Source of the DNA: Lunularia cruciata
Lineage: Eukaryota > Streptophyta > Marchantiopsida > Lunulariales > Lunulariaceae
NCBI GenBank assembly: GCA_948567375.1
Contig: OX419758.1
Location: forward strand, 44,769,001 to 44,833,000
Length of the DNA: 64,000 nucleotides
Reading direction: 5' to 3'
In this document: in pieces, positions 1-9,337 of the stretch
Position numbering within the stretch: position 1 is the stretch's first letter
Layout of the letters: each line of letters begins with the position of its first letter
The notes under the pieces: model-generated
Told to the model about the DNA's origin: nothing
The model's database searches: none
Seen by the model: only the letters and a program-made list of their open reading frames with translations
Position numbers and translations under genes: made by a program

Positions 1-950
1 TTTAACTTCTGGAATGATTCTTCATGCTTGGTGGTCCACTAGAAACTTGAGTTCTTTCTAAAGAGGTCAGTCAATGGTGCAACCACATGAGCATAATAGT
101 GGATGAATTGTTGGTAAACATTGGCCAATCCATTGAATGATTGTACTTTTGAAGCATCCTTTAGGGTAGGCCAATCAGTAATGGCCTTGGTCTTCTCTTC
201 TTCTATCTTGATCCCCTTTGATGAGATCTTATGACCCAAGAAGGTAATCTCCTTCTGCCAAAAGACACACTTTGACTTGTTGTAGTAAAATTTCCATTAT
301 CGTAGTTGTCTTAAGACTTCTCGTACATGATTCATGTGTTCTGCCTCTATCTTGCTATAGATTACAATATCATCCAAGAACACCACTACGGACCAATCCA
401 ATAGTCCCTCCAACACCCAATGCATTTGATTCATGAAGATTGCTGGAGCATTAGTGAGTCCAAAAGGTAGAACTCTCTACTTAAAATCCCCATACCTTGT
501 GCGAAAGGCAGTCTTTTGCACATCCTTTCCCTCAATAGGAATTTGCCAATAGCCGCTACAAAGATCCAGCTTGGAAAAGTAGCGTGCTCTCCTTAGTTGA
601 TCAAGCAGGTCATCAATCCAAGGCAAGGGATATGGATTCTTCATGGTTTGCTTATTGAGCCCACGGTAATCAATACAGAAATGAAGCCCTCTATCCTTCT
701 TTGGAAAAAAAAGTACCGGTGCTGCCCAAGGAGAGGTATTATGTCGTATGAAATCCTTCTCCAACAACTTTGCAAGTGTTGTTTGCAACTCCTCCAACTC
801 CTTTGGTGAGAATTGATAGATTGGTCTACTCACTAGAGTACTCCTTGGCAATAACTTGATTTTGAAGAGCATACCTCGATTGGAGGGTAATCCCTTTGGC
901 AGATCATCCAGAAACACATCCACAAACTCTTCAACTATCCGATCAACCAT
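1..950 (-). pseudogene. Element D reverse transcriptase (partial)
   Basis: RNA-directed DNA polymerase of D. From 950 downward: [10 protein letters not shown] pre-RT segment, [20 protein letters not shown] fingers helix, [37 protein letters not shown], then in a shifted frame FGLTNAP and the catalytic VVFLDDIVI at about 350-380 (the two Asp of the xxDD box are kept), followed by LGHKISSKGI and QSFNGLANVYQQFIHYY near 39-239. At least one frameshift near 476 and tandem stops near 300 break the frame. RNase H and integrase would lie left of the window. Confidence 0.88.
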
Positions 951-1279
951 TGCTTGATGAGGTCTTGGCCCTCCTCAAATTGTTCTTGTGCAATCGGCTT
1001 GATCCACACCGCAAATATAGACTTATCTTCCTCCAAAGGTTGCTCTTTGGCTGCTTTATTAACAAACTTCCCTTCTAGGGACTCATCTCTCTTCCAAGCT
1101 TGCCCCATGGTTGCCTTCCTGGCAAACTTCCCATCTTGGGACTCATCTCCCTTCTAGATTTGCTCTATGGCTACCTTCTCGACAAACTTCCCATCTTGGG
1201 ACTGACAATTCTTAGGTGTCTTACTCAGAGGTGCCAGACAACCTAATCGGAAATTCCTACCTTGGTGTTATACTTGAAT
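951..1279 (-). repeat. D protease-RT linker with three 60 bp tandem units
   Basis: Between protease and RT the minus strand encodes three in-register copies of a charged 20-residue motif of the type SQDGKF(V/A)xKAxxxQxWKxDE. The DNA period is exactly 60 bp: the aaactt-tccc core recurs at about 1063, 1123 and 1183. Such charged linkers vary in length among gypsy elements. One unit carries an in-frame TAG. The repeat covers roughly 1038-1200; the rest of the stretch is ordinary linker. Confidence 0.7.
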
Positions 1280-1639
1280 TTATTGTCGGGTGCAATCAAA
1301 TTGAACCTTATGACGTTCAAGCCAAGGTAGACCCAGAATGATATCATAGTGTAGAGGTGCCACTACAAACCTCATAGACTCCAAAAAGACCTTCCCAATC
1401 TTGAAGGTAAGAGGATGTGAGGTGCGGAATGCGTCACCCTTTCTACCATCCACCATCATCCAACAACTTCCAAATACTAGCTTGATAGGGATACCGAATT
1501 CCTTTGCTACTTGCATAGACATGCAATTCTTTGAACTTCCAGATTCAACCAAAATCCTACAACCCTGATTACATATTATACCTTCCAATTGAAGCAAACT
1601 TGCATAAGTTGAGCCTTCAATCCCATTGGAACTAATCAA
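1280..1639 (-). pseudogene. Element D aspartic protease (retropepsin)
   Basis: Retropepsin-like domain of about 120 codons. The active-site segment reads ILVESGSSKNCMS where the family has (V/I)DSG(A/S)xxNF(I/M)S, so the catalytic Asp is replaced by Glu. The C-terminal flap/hydrophobic motif is kept (YDIILGLPWLERH). The domain follows the CCHC knuckle and precedes RT, the usual gag-PR-RT order. The Asp-to-Glu change should abolish activity; it may be post-insertion decay. Confidence 0.82.
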
Positions 1640-1667
1640 GCTCCACTAGGCAGCTTGAAATCTCCTA

Positions 1668-1927
1668 CTAGGATTCCTTGTTTACCTGATCATTCTGTTC
1701 CACAATCTCCATCTGGGCAACTTGTGGAGGTTTCCCATTCCTAAGTGGGCATTCAACAATACAATGTCCAACTTGGCGACAACAAAAACAACCTCCATTT
1801 TGTTGTAATCTTTCTCTATCCGCTGTACCAAGTGGTCTCCGTTGGATAGCATCAATCTCCATTGGTGTTGGTTCTTCCACCCGTGCATAGTGTATTGGTA
1901 GGTCTTGTGTAGGTCAAGGGCAAGACC
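1668..1927 (-). pseudogene. Element D gag C-terminal part, CCHC zinc knuckle
   Basis: Nucleocapsid end of Gag. It contains CFCCRQVGHCIVEC, a perfect CX2CX4HX4C knuckle, preceded by EEPTPMEIDAIQRR, a pre-knuckle motif common in plant gypsy Gag. The frame is open to the A1 insertion point; upstream codons (SLVATTW...) are found on the other side of A1 at 16570 upward, so the two halves join in the ancestral gag. Confidence 0.85.
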
Positions 1928-2617
1928 TGTGAGCCAGCCTGTCTCTCACTCAAGATGAACCTCTGATGGCTATTATGGTAGCGCACCATGGACTATGAAG
2001 GCAAGGAACTCCAACTCCATCATACTCCTCCAAGGCTAACACTCCAAGACTCAAGACATTGCTCACTAGACAACTCAATGAGAGAGAGATAGTTGCAAAT
2101 GAAAGGATGATGAGTACCTCCTCACCCCTTGTTTATATACTTGTGAAATAGTTACGCACCAAAGTTACTAATTACCGTAGTAACTCCAGATACTAGACTA
2201 AAAGTCAAGTAAAGTCAAAAATTATAAAGGAATATCCATTCACATGGGCATATTCCACTAGCATGTGATCCTATCTTGACCCAACCACTAAGTGAAGGAT
2301 TCTTTCACATAAGCTATCCTTGGACTATAGAAGAATCCAAAACAAAATGGCTTGCGGCCCAAGAGTTCTCTACTCTTTCCTCAAAGCCAAACACCTAGGA
2401 ATAATACCAAGTCAACACACTAGAATCCAAAATAGTGGTGCTCATCTTTTCCACCTCCTCTAAAGTAAGGTTCCTTCTATTGTAGCTATGACTTACTCTA
2501 GCTAATCATGACTAATGTTGAACCATCCTTTATCTCAATATAAAAAATATCTCTCAAGTACTTGTAATACCAAACTAAATATCATAATACCACACACATG
2601 CACAAATGGGTGTTACA
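1928..2617 (-). repeat. A1 3' LTR (family A LTR)
   Basis: 690 bp, on the minus strand TGTAACACCC...GGCTCACA, bounded internally by the PPT and externally by GACC. Near-identical copies occur at 15884-16569, 25323-26025, 27611-28299 and 32238-32897. A TATA-like TATATAAAC (minus) lies at about 2130-2140. Differences from the 5' LTR are few percent by eye, so insertion was not very recent. Confidence 0.93.
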
Positions 2618-2628
2618 TTTACCCCTAG
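2618..2628 (-). other. A1 polypurine tract
   Basis: Minus strand CTAGGGGTAAA immediately before the TGTAACACCC start of the 3' LTR. The equivalent in A3 is CCGGGGGTAAA at 32227-32237. This is the expected plus-strand primer site. Confidence 0.75.
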
Positions 2629-2665
2629 AATAATTTTTCACTTTTTCCTCAAAGTGAAGGTCTCT

Positions 2666-3719
2666 CTACCTTCTATGGCACATCTTCAACTTATCATGGT
2701 TAATCCTATCAAAGTGTCTTCCTCCCAACTCCTTGAGATCAAAGGTGTAATTGCCCCACACCTTCTCCACTATGAAAGGTCCAAAGTACTTAGGCAAAAA
2801 CTTCTTTTGCACTCTCTTGAATTGAATGGAATCAAACAACATTACCCAATCACCTTCTTTGAAAGGCTCCACCTTTTTCTTGCCTTGTCTCTTGTCATAG
2901 CTCTCCTTTTGTTACCTTTGGGCTTGCTCCACTCGAACCATAGCAACTGCTCTTGCCTCTTCCAACTCTATGAGTTGTTCCTTCCTTGACTTCTTTGCAT
3001 CACCTCCTTGTGCTTTCTTCAATCTCCTATGAATGCTTTGGAAGGTAGGAAGATCAAAGTGAATAGGTAGGGTAGACTCAATACCATATACCAGTTGAAA
3101 TGGAGAATATCCGGTGGAAGTCTTCATGGTTGTCCTATACTCTCACAAAACCGCATGAATCCTCGTATCCCAATGATGTTTAGCCCCCTCCATTTCTGCA
3201 TCTCTAGCCAACATCAAGCACAAAGTCTGATTGGTTCTCTCTACCAAGCCATTGGAATTTGGCTACTAGGATGAAGTTACTCTATGTGTGATAGAGAAAT
3301 GTCGTAGCATGGCTGTAGTGATGCTTCTTGTAAACTCTCCTCCTCTATCAAAAACCAACTCCAAAGTGTATCCAAACCTAGTGATAATGCGTTCATAAAG
3401 AAATCTACCAACTTCATCTTCATTCTTGTCCCTCAATGCTCTAGCCTCAACCCACTTGGTAAGATAATCAGTAACTACAACAATGTACCGATTGTTCCTT
3501 GGGGTTCTATTGAGAGGACCTACAAAATCAATTCCCCACTTCTCAAAAGGGCCTAATAATGGAATTGATCTAAGAGGTGGAGTGGATGTAGACTTTCTAG
3601 CAAAAGCTTGACAAATATGACAAGAAGGTTTAGGGTTTAGGGTTGCAATAATCAAGATAATCCTTGAAAATCCCTCTCCAATGGTAACCTACATCTAGAA
3701 TCTTGAAAGCAGTCACCTT
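2666..3719 (-). pseudogene. A1 integrase
   Basis: Integrase core and C-terminal region, high to low coordinate. Core 3655-3266: PSCHICQAFARKS, GIDFVGPLNRTPR (first catalytic Asp), VFDRGGEFT (second Asp), then a stop at TSS where A2 still shows the NGLAERT glutamate region. 3127-2912: TGYSPFQLVYG, typical of the core end. 2872-2666: FKEGDWVMLFD and FLPKYFGPFIVEKV, a gypsy C-terminal domain ending about 50 bp before the PPT. Frames change at about 3660, 3260 and 2900. A telomere-like insertion sits at 3627-3644 between the HHCC and core parts. Confidence 0.87.
3627..3644 (+). repeat. Interstitial telomere-like TTTAGGG insertion
   Basis: GGTTTAGGGTTTAGGGTT contains two full plant telomere units (3629-3642) plus partial flanks. 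In A2 the same integrase position (about 18280-18290) reads gacaagttttgcaataatc with no such repeat, so it is a small insertion specific to A1 and it shifts the integrase frame. Confidence 0.75.
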
Positions 3720-4400
3720 TCATGCAAAGTGTCTTCCACACACTAAACCTCCATGAAACTCCTTTATAAGTAGGATAGACTCTTCCTTACCCACTGCTTT
3801 TTGAAGTAGACCATCTACTCCTTGGTGAAAAAGAATATCTTCCACCATTGTGTAAGGTCTGGATCTTGCTGCAAGGGCCTTCCTCTCTCTAGCATGCATC
3901 CCTTCTGGATAGTTACCTCTTGTCACAAAATCCACAATCTCCTTGTACTCCATTGGAACCTCTTGAGTGACTAAGATTGTCATGAGCTCCTCATCCGGGA
4001 AGGAATCATCCACTGGCTCATCTCCATCATGATCATAGGCTCTAGATAACAAATCAGCATTTGCATGTTTCTTTCCTGTCCTATCCTTAATGGTGTAGTC
4101 ATACTCAAACAAGAGTATCATCCACCTTGCTAGTCTCCCTTCAACATTAGGCTTGTTTAAGATGAACTTCAAAGCCTTGTGATCTATGATAATGGTGGCT
4201 TTCCCTCCAATCAAGTAGTGTCTAAACTTCTTGAGAACCAAAGATCAGTGCCCACCCTTCTCTCTCCGTGACAGAGTAGTTCTTTTCTGCTAAAACCATC
4301 TGCCTACTAGCATAAGCTATTGGATGATCATGCCCATCTTGATCTAATTGACTAAGGTTAAGCAAGAATTGGAGCTACAACCAAGGATTGCTTGAGCTCC
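3720..4400 (-). pseudogene. A1 RNase H and integrase H2C2 region
   Basis: Retroviral-type RNase H: ATIIIDHKALKFILNKP carries the DH motif, and RWMILLFEYDYTIKDRTGK followed by HANADLLSR is the classic end of the domain. Then a spacer with the charged DGDEPVDDSFPDEE, and the start of the H2C2 finger (EFHGGLVCGRHFA) ending at an in-frame TGA, 3717-3719. A2 has a TGA at the equivalent position. The N-terminal RNase H part (4250-4400) is frame-shifted but keeps the reverse complement of YASRQM...REG. Confidence 0.85.
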
Positions 4401-4893
4401 TCAAAAGCTTTGAGAGCCTCCTTTTCCTCCAAAAATCACCATGTAATCTACACCCTTCTTCATGTAGATGGTCAATGCATAAGCCTTGTTGGAAAATGAG
4501 AAGATGAACCTCCTATAGTATCCAACCATCCCCAAGAATTGGCATACCTTTGTCAAGTTTGAAGGGAATGGAAGGTCTGAAATTTTCCTCACCATCTTAG
4601 GATCAACTGCTATTCCATCCTTGGAGATGATGTGCTCCAAAAGTAGACCTTCTTCAAATCCAAAAATGCACTTCTCTGGGTTGAGTGATGCATTTGCCTC
4701 ATCCAAGCGTTGCAATACCTTGATTAGGTGCTCAAAGTGCTCCTCCTTGCTCCCATAGACATAAAAGTGATCAATGAAGTCTCACAAATTTTTCAATGAA
4801 AGGTTTAAATACCTTGTTCATGAACTGTTGGAATGTGGTTGGAGCATTGCAAAGCCCAAAAGGCATGACCTTGAAAGCGTAAGTTCCCCAAGA
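4401..4893 (-). pseudogene. A1 reverse transcriptase, C-terminal part
   Basis: RT palm and thumb: [26 protein letters not shown] at 4800-4860, then LDEANASLNPEKCIFGFEEG, HIISKDGIAVDPKMVRKI and FLGMVGYYRRFI (4715-4480). GL1 splits the domain at 4894-4898 (TSD TGTGG); the N-terminal half is at 8682-9337. The FIDD catalytic segment is frame-shifted near 4775. Confidence 0.87.
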
Positions 4894-5283
4894 TGTGGTG
4901 TGGTGCCCACATTTTTTGTTTTTTTCAGAATAAAGGAGAAGAAGTGTATAGAGAAGTCGGATTGCGCCTATATACCAAAGAAGGCAAAGAAAAGAGTTGT
5001 CAGGATAAAACCCAAAGTAAAGTGACTTCGGGTCATAAGGCGAAGTATTCGGAAATGCCATGTCAGCATACAACCCAAAGTAAATTGTCTTCGGATCGGG
5101 GGGAGCTCAACCCGAGGCGAAGACAGTCTAACAACCTTTTGTCAGGGTGAGAAATTCAAGAAAGGGCCGTTTGAAACCTTGCAGCTCATACGCGCGAAGG
5201 TTGATTGACAGTGACAGGTGCATGTTGGAGGTGTGATTTCTCGATAGGAACTCAAAGTGACAAAAGACGAAGAAGTGCAACTC

Positions 5284-5292
5284 TATAAAAAT
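5284..5292 (+). promoter_or_regulatory. GL1 upstream TATA box (ORF promoter)
   Basis: TATAAAAAT in context CTCTATAAAAATC, 19 nt before the first in-frame ATG (5311) and 157 nt before the conserved second ATG (5449). The same element lies at the same place in GL2 (12719-12727), GL5 (35835-35843), GL8 (50400-50408), GL9 (60853-60861) and GL10 (58681-58689), in weaker form in GL4 (31244) and GL7 (52271). Transcription would start near 5315, which favours 5449 as the functional start codon. Confidence 0.65.
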
Positions 5293-5310
5293 CAAAACTA
5301 CAATGACAAA

Positions 5311-7881
5311 ATGTCAAGTAATTTTCCTTTGCCGTTGAGGAGTAGTCTTGTAGGTGATCGAGGAAAGGGAAATAGAGTTGGCCTTGTGTTAGTGCACAAA
5401 GGAGAAGTCGCGAGAGTGAAATCAAGAGAAAGTGAGAAAGTAGAAGAGATGGGAGGAGGGAAGAAGAACTCGGAATTCATAGTGAGAAATCATGTGATTC
5501 AGAGATTAGATGTGATAGCGTGGATCAAAGTCTTGAGCCGACTTCGGATCACATTTCTGGCATGGAACTGGAACGTGAGTTTTCTAGGATTCATGACAAA
5601 AATCATCAAGAGTAAGTGTCTCGATGGACCCAAGGAAGAAGGGAAGAGAGGAAATCCGGCTCGCTGGACAGAGTCGGATTGGAGACTTGTACTCGGGAAG
5701 GAGGCAAGCTTGGAGCAGGGAGCCACGTTCTTGGGGAAAGGAGAGATAACTTAGGAGATGCAAGAGGTAAGAGATGCCTTCTTGTCAAAAAGAACAAAGA
5801 ATGGGTACAAAGTTAAGAGTTACAAGGATCTAGTGAAGAGAGGGATCGTGAGTGCTCTCATGGCGATCTTGAAGCTGGAGAGAATGACTTATGTGATGAA
5901 ACACCAAGCAGTGTTCTTCCATTAGTTGTTTGTAGGAGAACCTATCAATTGGGCGAGGTGTTTTCACGGGAGAACGAGGCAGATGGTGTGGAATTTGCGG
6001 GATAAGTCGCCTCCACACTACATTGTGCCGTTTGCAGCACACTTCTACCTTGGGCTCAATTTGCTGAACTCGGCGGAGTGGACTTGGATGGTGTTGCACT
6101 TCCATCCTGATGTGCGAAAGGAGGTCGACGTTTAGGAGCAGTAGTACATTCTCCAAATCCGGAGCACAGACAACTACTACGTGAAGACAGGGAAGAACGT
6201 GGAGGTCGTAGTGAGTACCCCAACAAAGAAGAGGAGTTGGCAAGGAGAAGCCGAAGAAAGCAAGAAACCTCAGAAGATGCAAAGAAATAACCCGAGGCGA
6301 AGTATGGTGGTAATTGAGTCGGAAGATGAAGACTCAGAAGGCGAGGCCGAGCTGAAGACGGAAGACTCGGAACATGAGGAGGAACCGGAGCTGACATTGC
6401 AGAGTGGAGATACGAGCAGTGACAATGAAGAAGGAGGAGAGATGACATCGGTACCAGCAGCCAACAAAGAAGACAAAGAAGTGCAAGCCAAGTTGGAGGC
6501 CAAAGACAACTTGCCGTTGGAAGACGAAGTACCGGTGCCAAAGGAAAAGAAGATTGCAGTACAGCAAGGAGTTCGCTCGCGACGTAAGGCAAAGTGTGAA
6601 GCAGGGCCAAGTAGAGTGAAGGAAGAGGCAAAAGAAAGCTCGGGAAGCGAGGCGTCCATCCCGATACAAAGACTCCAGAGAAGAAGGCAAGTATCGGGTG
6701 AAGAAGAGGTAAGGAAGGAGATTTCTCTGCATGAAGACGTAAGTGCGAGAAATGGAGTGGAGTACTTGCAGGAAATTGTGTGTCCATTGTTGATGAAGTT
6801 AGAACACAAGAAGAAGGAGATGTAGTCGACTTGTCCAGAGGTGAAGACTATTTTGCAGGTCCTATCAAGATTAGAAGAAGACAAATCGGAGTTGAAGAAG
6901 AGTCTAATCCGAGGTGAGGAGAGAGAAGTACTGCGAGCGGAGGCAGTAGAGAGAAGTCAGGTAATTGAAGACCTGAAGAGGGAAGTAAGCTATTGAGAGG
7001 ATCTTACAAGGAAGAGTGACATAGCAAGAGATAGATAGGTAGCTGAACACGAAATCTTGAAGCAGCAGTTTCCTGATTCAAGAGTAGAACTTATCCATGC
7101 TATGGCGAGGGTAGCAACAAAGGATCAAGAGTTCAATAGAGTGATGGAGAGTATGGAGGAGAAGAAGCAACTTTGGCAAAGAGAGTTGGCTCCGCGGTAT
7201 AGAGAAGAAGAAAGATTACGAGAGTTACTTCGTAATCAGGAAGAGAAGGTTGTGCAGAAGGAGAAGGAGAAGGAGACGGTGAAAGCCAAGTTTGAGGCAA
7301 AGTTGGAGATGTACCGAGAGGAATGGCTTGCAGATCGGGAACGAGAAAGGAAGACAAGATTGGAGCCATTGAAGGAGATACTCCTCAGGGTGAATGCGAT
7401 GTTCAGTACAGAAGCCAGCATTTGAATTGAAGAAGCACGATTGCACAAGTTGAAGTTGTTGGTGCAGGAGACGAGGCGAAGACAAGCAAAAGACACAGAG
7501 ATGAACGCCTTGTTGATTAAATTGAGAACTCGTGTACATAGAAAGATCTTAGAGGTAGAAGATAACATCTCGATTAGATTAGACTTAGTAAAAATAGAGA
7601 TAGAAAAGCTTCGGAGGGATGTTAGAGCAAAACCCAAAGTAGATAACATAGGAGTGCAAATGTCTTTGGAATTACCGATGGAGACATTAGAGAAGAGTGG
7701 GTCAGAAGATAAGAAGTTAGATAGATTACCCACAAGTGAAATTTCAGATCAAGAAAGAGAATTGCTGGATTTGGTAGAAGATGTAGGAGTTGTGAAACCC
7801 AAGGAAAAAGTGATAGGAAGTAAGATTACTTCGGGTTTGGGTTTGAGAGCCAAGGAAGAAGTAGACATTGGATTGGATTAG
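5311..7881 (+). pseudogene. GL1 LTR-encoded coiled-coil protein (856 codons, nonsense-broken)
   Basis: One continuous reading frame without any frameshift from ATG 5311 (MSSNFPLP) or, more likely, ATG 5449 (MGGGKKNSEF) to TAG 7879-7881. It is broken only by eight nonsense codons at 5752, 5923, 6133, 6142, 6823, 6994, 7036 and 7423, several of them where sister copies have CAG or TGG. Numbering from 5311: conserved N-terminal domain about 47-255 (ITFLAWNWNVSF, KNGYKVKSYKD, ALMAIL, VPFAAHFYLGLNLL); Ser/Glu/Asp-rich acidic segment about 330-407; basic patch RSRRKAK about 421; long Glu/Lys/Arg coiled coil about 476-777; tail ending EEVDIGLD. No match to gag, pol or envelope that I recognise; there is no signal peptide or membrane span. 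It lies in U3 on the genomic strand. Function unknown; DNA/RNA or self-association through the coiled coil is only a guess. Confidence 0.82.
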
Positions 7882-7997
7882 TAACCAATTTGAGATTTGA
7901 AGAGGCAGATATGAAGAGGTGCATTGTCATTTCGGATCTACAGGTTAGAACCGTTGTTGTAGAATGGTATAGTTGTTAGAACTATCGATTTGTTCAC

Positions 7998-8058
7998 TAT
8001 TTAAAAGTGGCATTTGCAGGAAATTGTTGTTCAGTGCTCATTATTTCTGAGAATAAAT
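7998..8058 (+). promoter_or_regulatory. GL1 second TATA box and poly(A) signal (U3/R)
   Basis: TATTTAAAA at 7998-8006 and AATAAATAAA starting 8053, 117 nt and more beyond the ORF stop. A TATA box closely followed by AATAAA is the usual U3/R arrangement of plant LTRs. TATTTAAG or TATTTAAA is kept at the equivalent place in GL2, GL3, GL6, GL7 and GL8; it is deleted in GL5 and GL9. This is the probable start of the genomic RNA, making 8059-8676 mostly U5. Confidence 0.6.
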
Positions 8059-8681
8059 AAAGCAAAGTGCTATATAGTAGTGCTCGTTGCTTGAGCTTGA
8101 TTCCAAGTATCAACTTCGTGTCTATGTTTGTGAGTGTGTGGAGAAATTTGAAGTGCAAGTCAAAGTGTTTGTTGGATGTTGGATTCCATAGCCTTGATCT
8201 TCATTCTGTGTGTTTGATCCTGAGTGAAGTGCAATCAAAGCAATGCCTTGACAAATCTGAGAGGAATTGTAGTGTTGGTAGTATTCTGCATTTGTGAGTG
8301 CAGTGAGAGGTTGATGTAAAGCAATTTCAATCGAGGAAGTTGTGCCTTCAGTGGAGGGGTGGAACACAATTCTGAGGTGAAGTCGTTTTGCAGTGAAGTG
8401 CCATTTTCGGGAGAGCCTGAATCATCACAATCAAGATTGTTTGGAAAGAATTGAAGGATTTGTGATTAAGGAGTGTTAATTTGTGACAAGACTGCAAATT
8501 AGTGCTTGTTACTCTCTTCTGGGTGTAGTTTCTACCTGAGAGATTAAAGAAGAACTCAAGAAGAACTACATTGTTACTGTTTGACTTTGTATTTGGACAT
8601 TTCTGACTTGTATCTCTGCGGGAACGAACTTTACTTACCCGATTACCACAAAAGTGATATTTGCCGGGTTGTCACATGTGG

Positions 8682-9337
8682 TGAATGTGGTGAGTTGATG
8701 ATGCTCTGGTGCAATCTTGATTTGGTTATTTCCACTATAATCATCTCCAAAATTGTACCTCTCATGACCTGACCAAGATCCAACCTCCAACCTCCTCCAA
8801 GATCTCATCAATGAATGGCAATGGGTAGAAGTCCTTCTTGGTAACAACATTGAGCTTCTTGTAATCCACACATACCCAAATCTTCCCATTCTTTTTCTTC
8901 ACAATGACAATTGGAGACACCCATTCTAAATTCTACACCTCAAAGATAAATCCGGCCTCCTTGAGCTTATCAATCTCCTCCTTCACAACCAAAGATATTA
9001 GTGGGCTAATGTGACATTGCTTTTGGTGGATTGGTCTTGCATGTGACTCCACCTCTATCTTGTGCTCTTCCAAGGTGACTTCTTTCAAATCCTTGTAACT
9101 AAAAGCAAAAACATGGATGAACTTGCGGAAAATTTCCTCAAATCTCACATTCTCCTCGGTAACATTTGAGCCATACTTGATGGTAGCTAACCTTCTCTCT
9201 ACCTCCTCAAGTGTCAATGGTGATTTATCAAGGTCTTTCAAAACCTCTGGCTTAGGTGCAAAATCCATAGCACACAAGGGATATACATCTAAATCCAATT
9301 TAGATTCATCCTCCTCCATGGAAGTCTCCTCTTCTAT
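8682..9337 (-). pseudogene. A1 reverse transcriptase, N-terminal part and pre-RT
   Basis: Continues the RT interrupted by GL1. From 9337 downward: DESKLDLDVYPLCAMDF spacer, PLTLEEVERRLATIKYG, FIHVFAFSYKDLKEV, EHKIEVESHARPIHQKQCHI, VVKEEIDKLKEAGFIFEV, then in another frame a VSPIVIVKKK, VWITRSSM-type shifted copy of VCMDYKKLN, and YNFGDDYSGNNQIKIAPEH down to the GL1 junction. The pre-RT DVFAFS motif marks entry to RT. GL2 interrupts upstream at 9338. Confidence 0.86.

Larger units (their letters stand above)
1..1927 (-). mobile_element. Element D, 3' part in window (gypsy, RT to gag NC)
   Basis: Minus-strand Ty3/gypsy element read from high to low coordinates: CCHC nucleocapsid, protease, a repeat-bearing linker, then reverse transcriptase running off the left window edge. 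It is interrupted at 1927/1928 by A1; the rest of its gag, PBS and 5' LTR lie at 16570-17895. The junction repeats GACC (1924-1927 and 16570-16573), which is the A1 target duplication. RT residues ([31 protein letters not shown]) and the tRNA-iMet-type PBS are typical of chromovirus-like plant gypsy elements; the lineage is inferred, not computed. Confidence 0.88.
4899..8676 (+). mobile_element. GL1: solo giant LTR carrying an ORF (type I)
   Basis: 3778 bp unit TGTGGTGCCCACA...GGGTTGTCACA with perfect 5 bp target duplication TGTGG (4894-4898 and 8677-8681) in the A1 RT. It has no internal LTRs, no PBS and no pol, so it is a solo LTR. The identity as LTR is proved by GL7, where the same right end abuts a PBS and gag, and by GL5 and GL9, where the same left end abuts a PPT after integrase. 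Layout: about 380 bp leader with TATA box, ORF 5311-7881, second TATA 7998, AATAAA 8053, U5 to 8676. Confidence 0.9.

Noticed and set aside
3627-3644. True telomere end
   Set aside because: Only two repeats, embedded in integrase sequence that continues on both sides.
6056-6884. Long antisense open stretches opposite the GL1 acidic region
   Set aside because: They mirror the GAA/GAG-rich sense codons, give Ser/Leu-rich low-complexity protein and are not conserved in sister copies, unlike the sense frame.
8067-8367. Short ORFs in the U5 region, seen on both strands in every GL copy
   Set aside because: They recur only because the DNA is repeated; lengths vary, stops differ and they overlap in opposite strands. 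Treated as U5.
4899-8676. GL units as DNA transposons or Helitrons
   Set aside because: Ends are TG...CA with 5 bp duplications, and the same ends abut PBS/gag in GL7 and PPT/integrase in GL5 and GL9, so they are LTRs. Terminal inverted repeats are only four bases.
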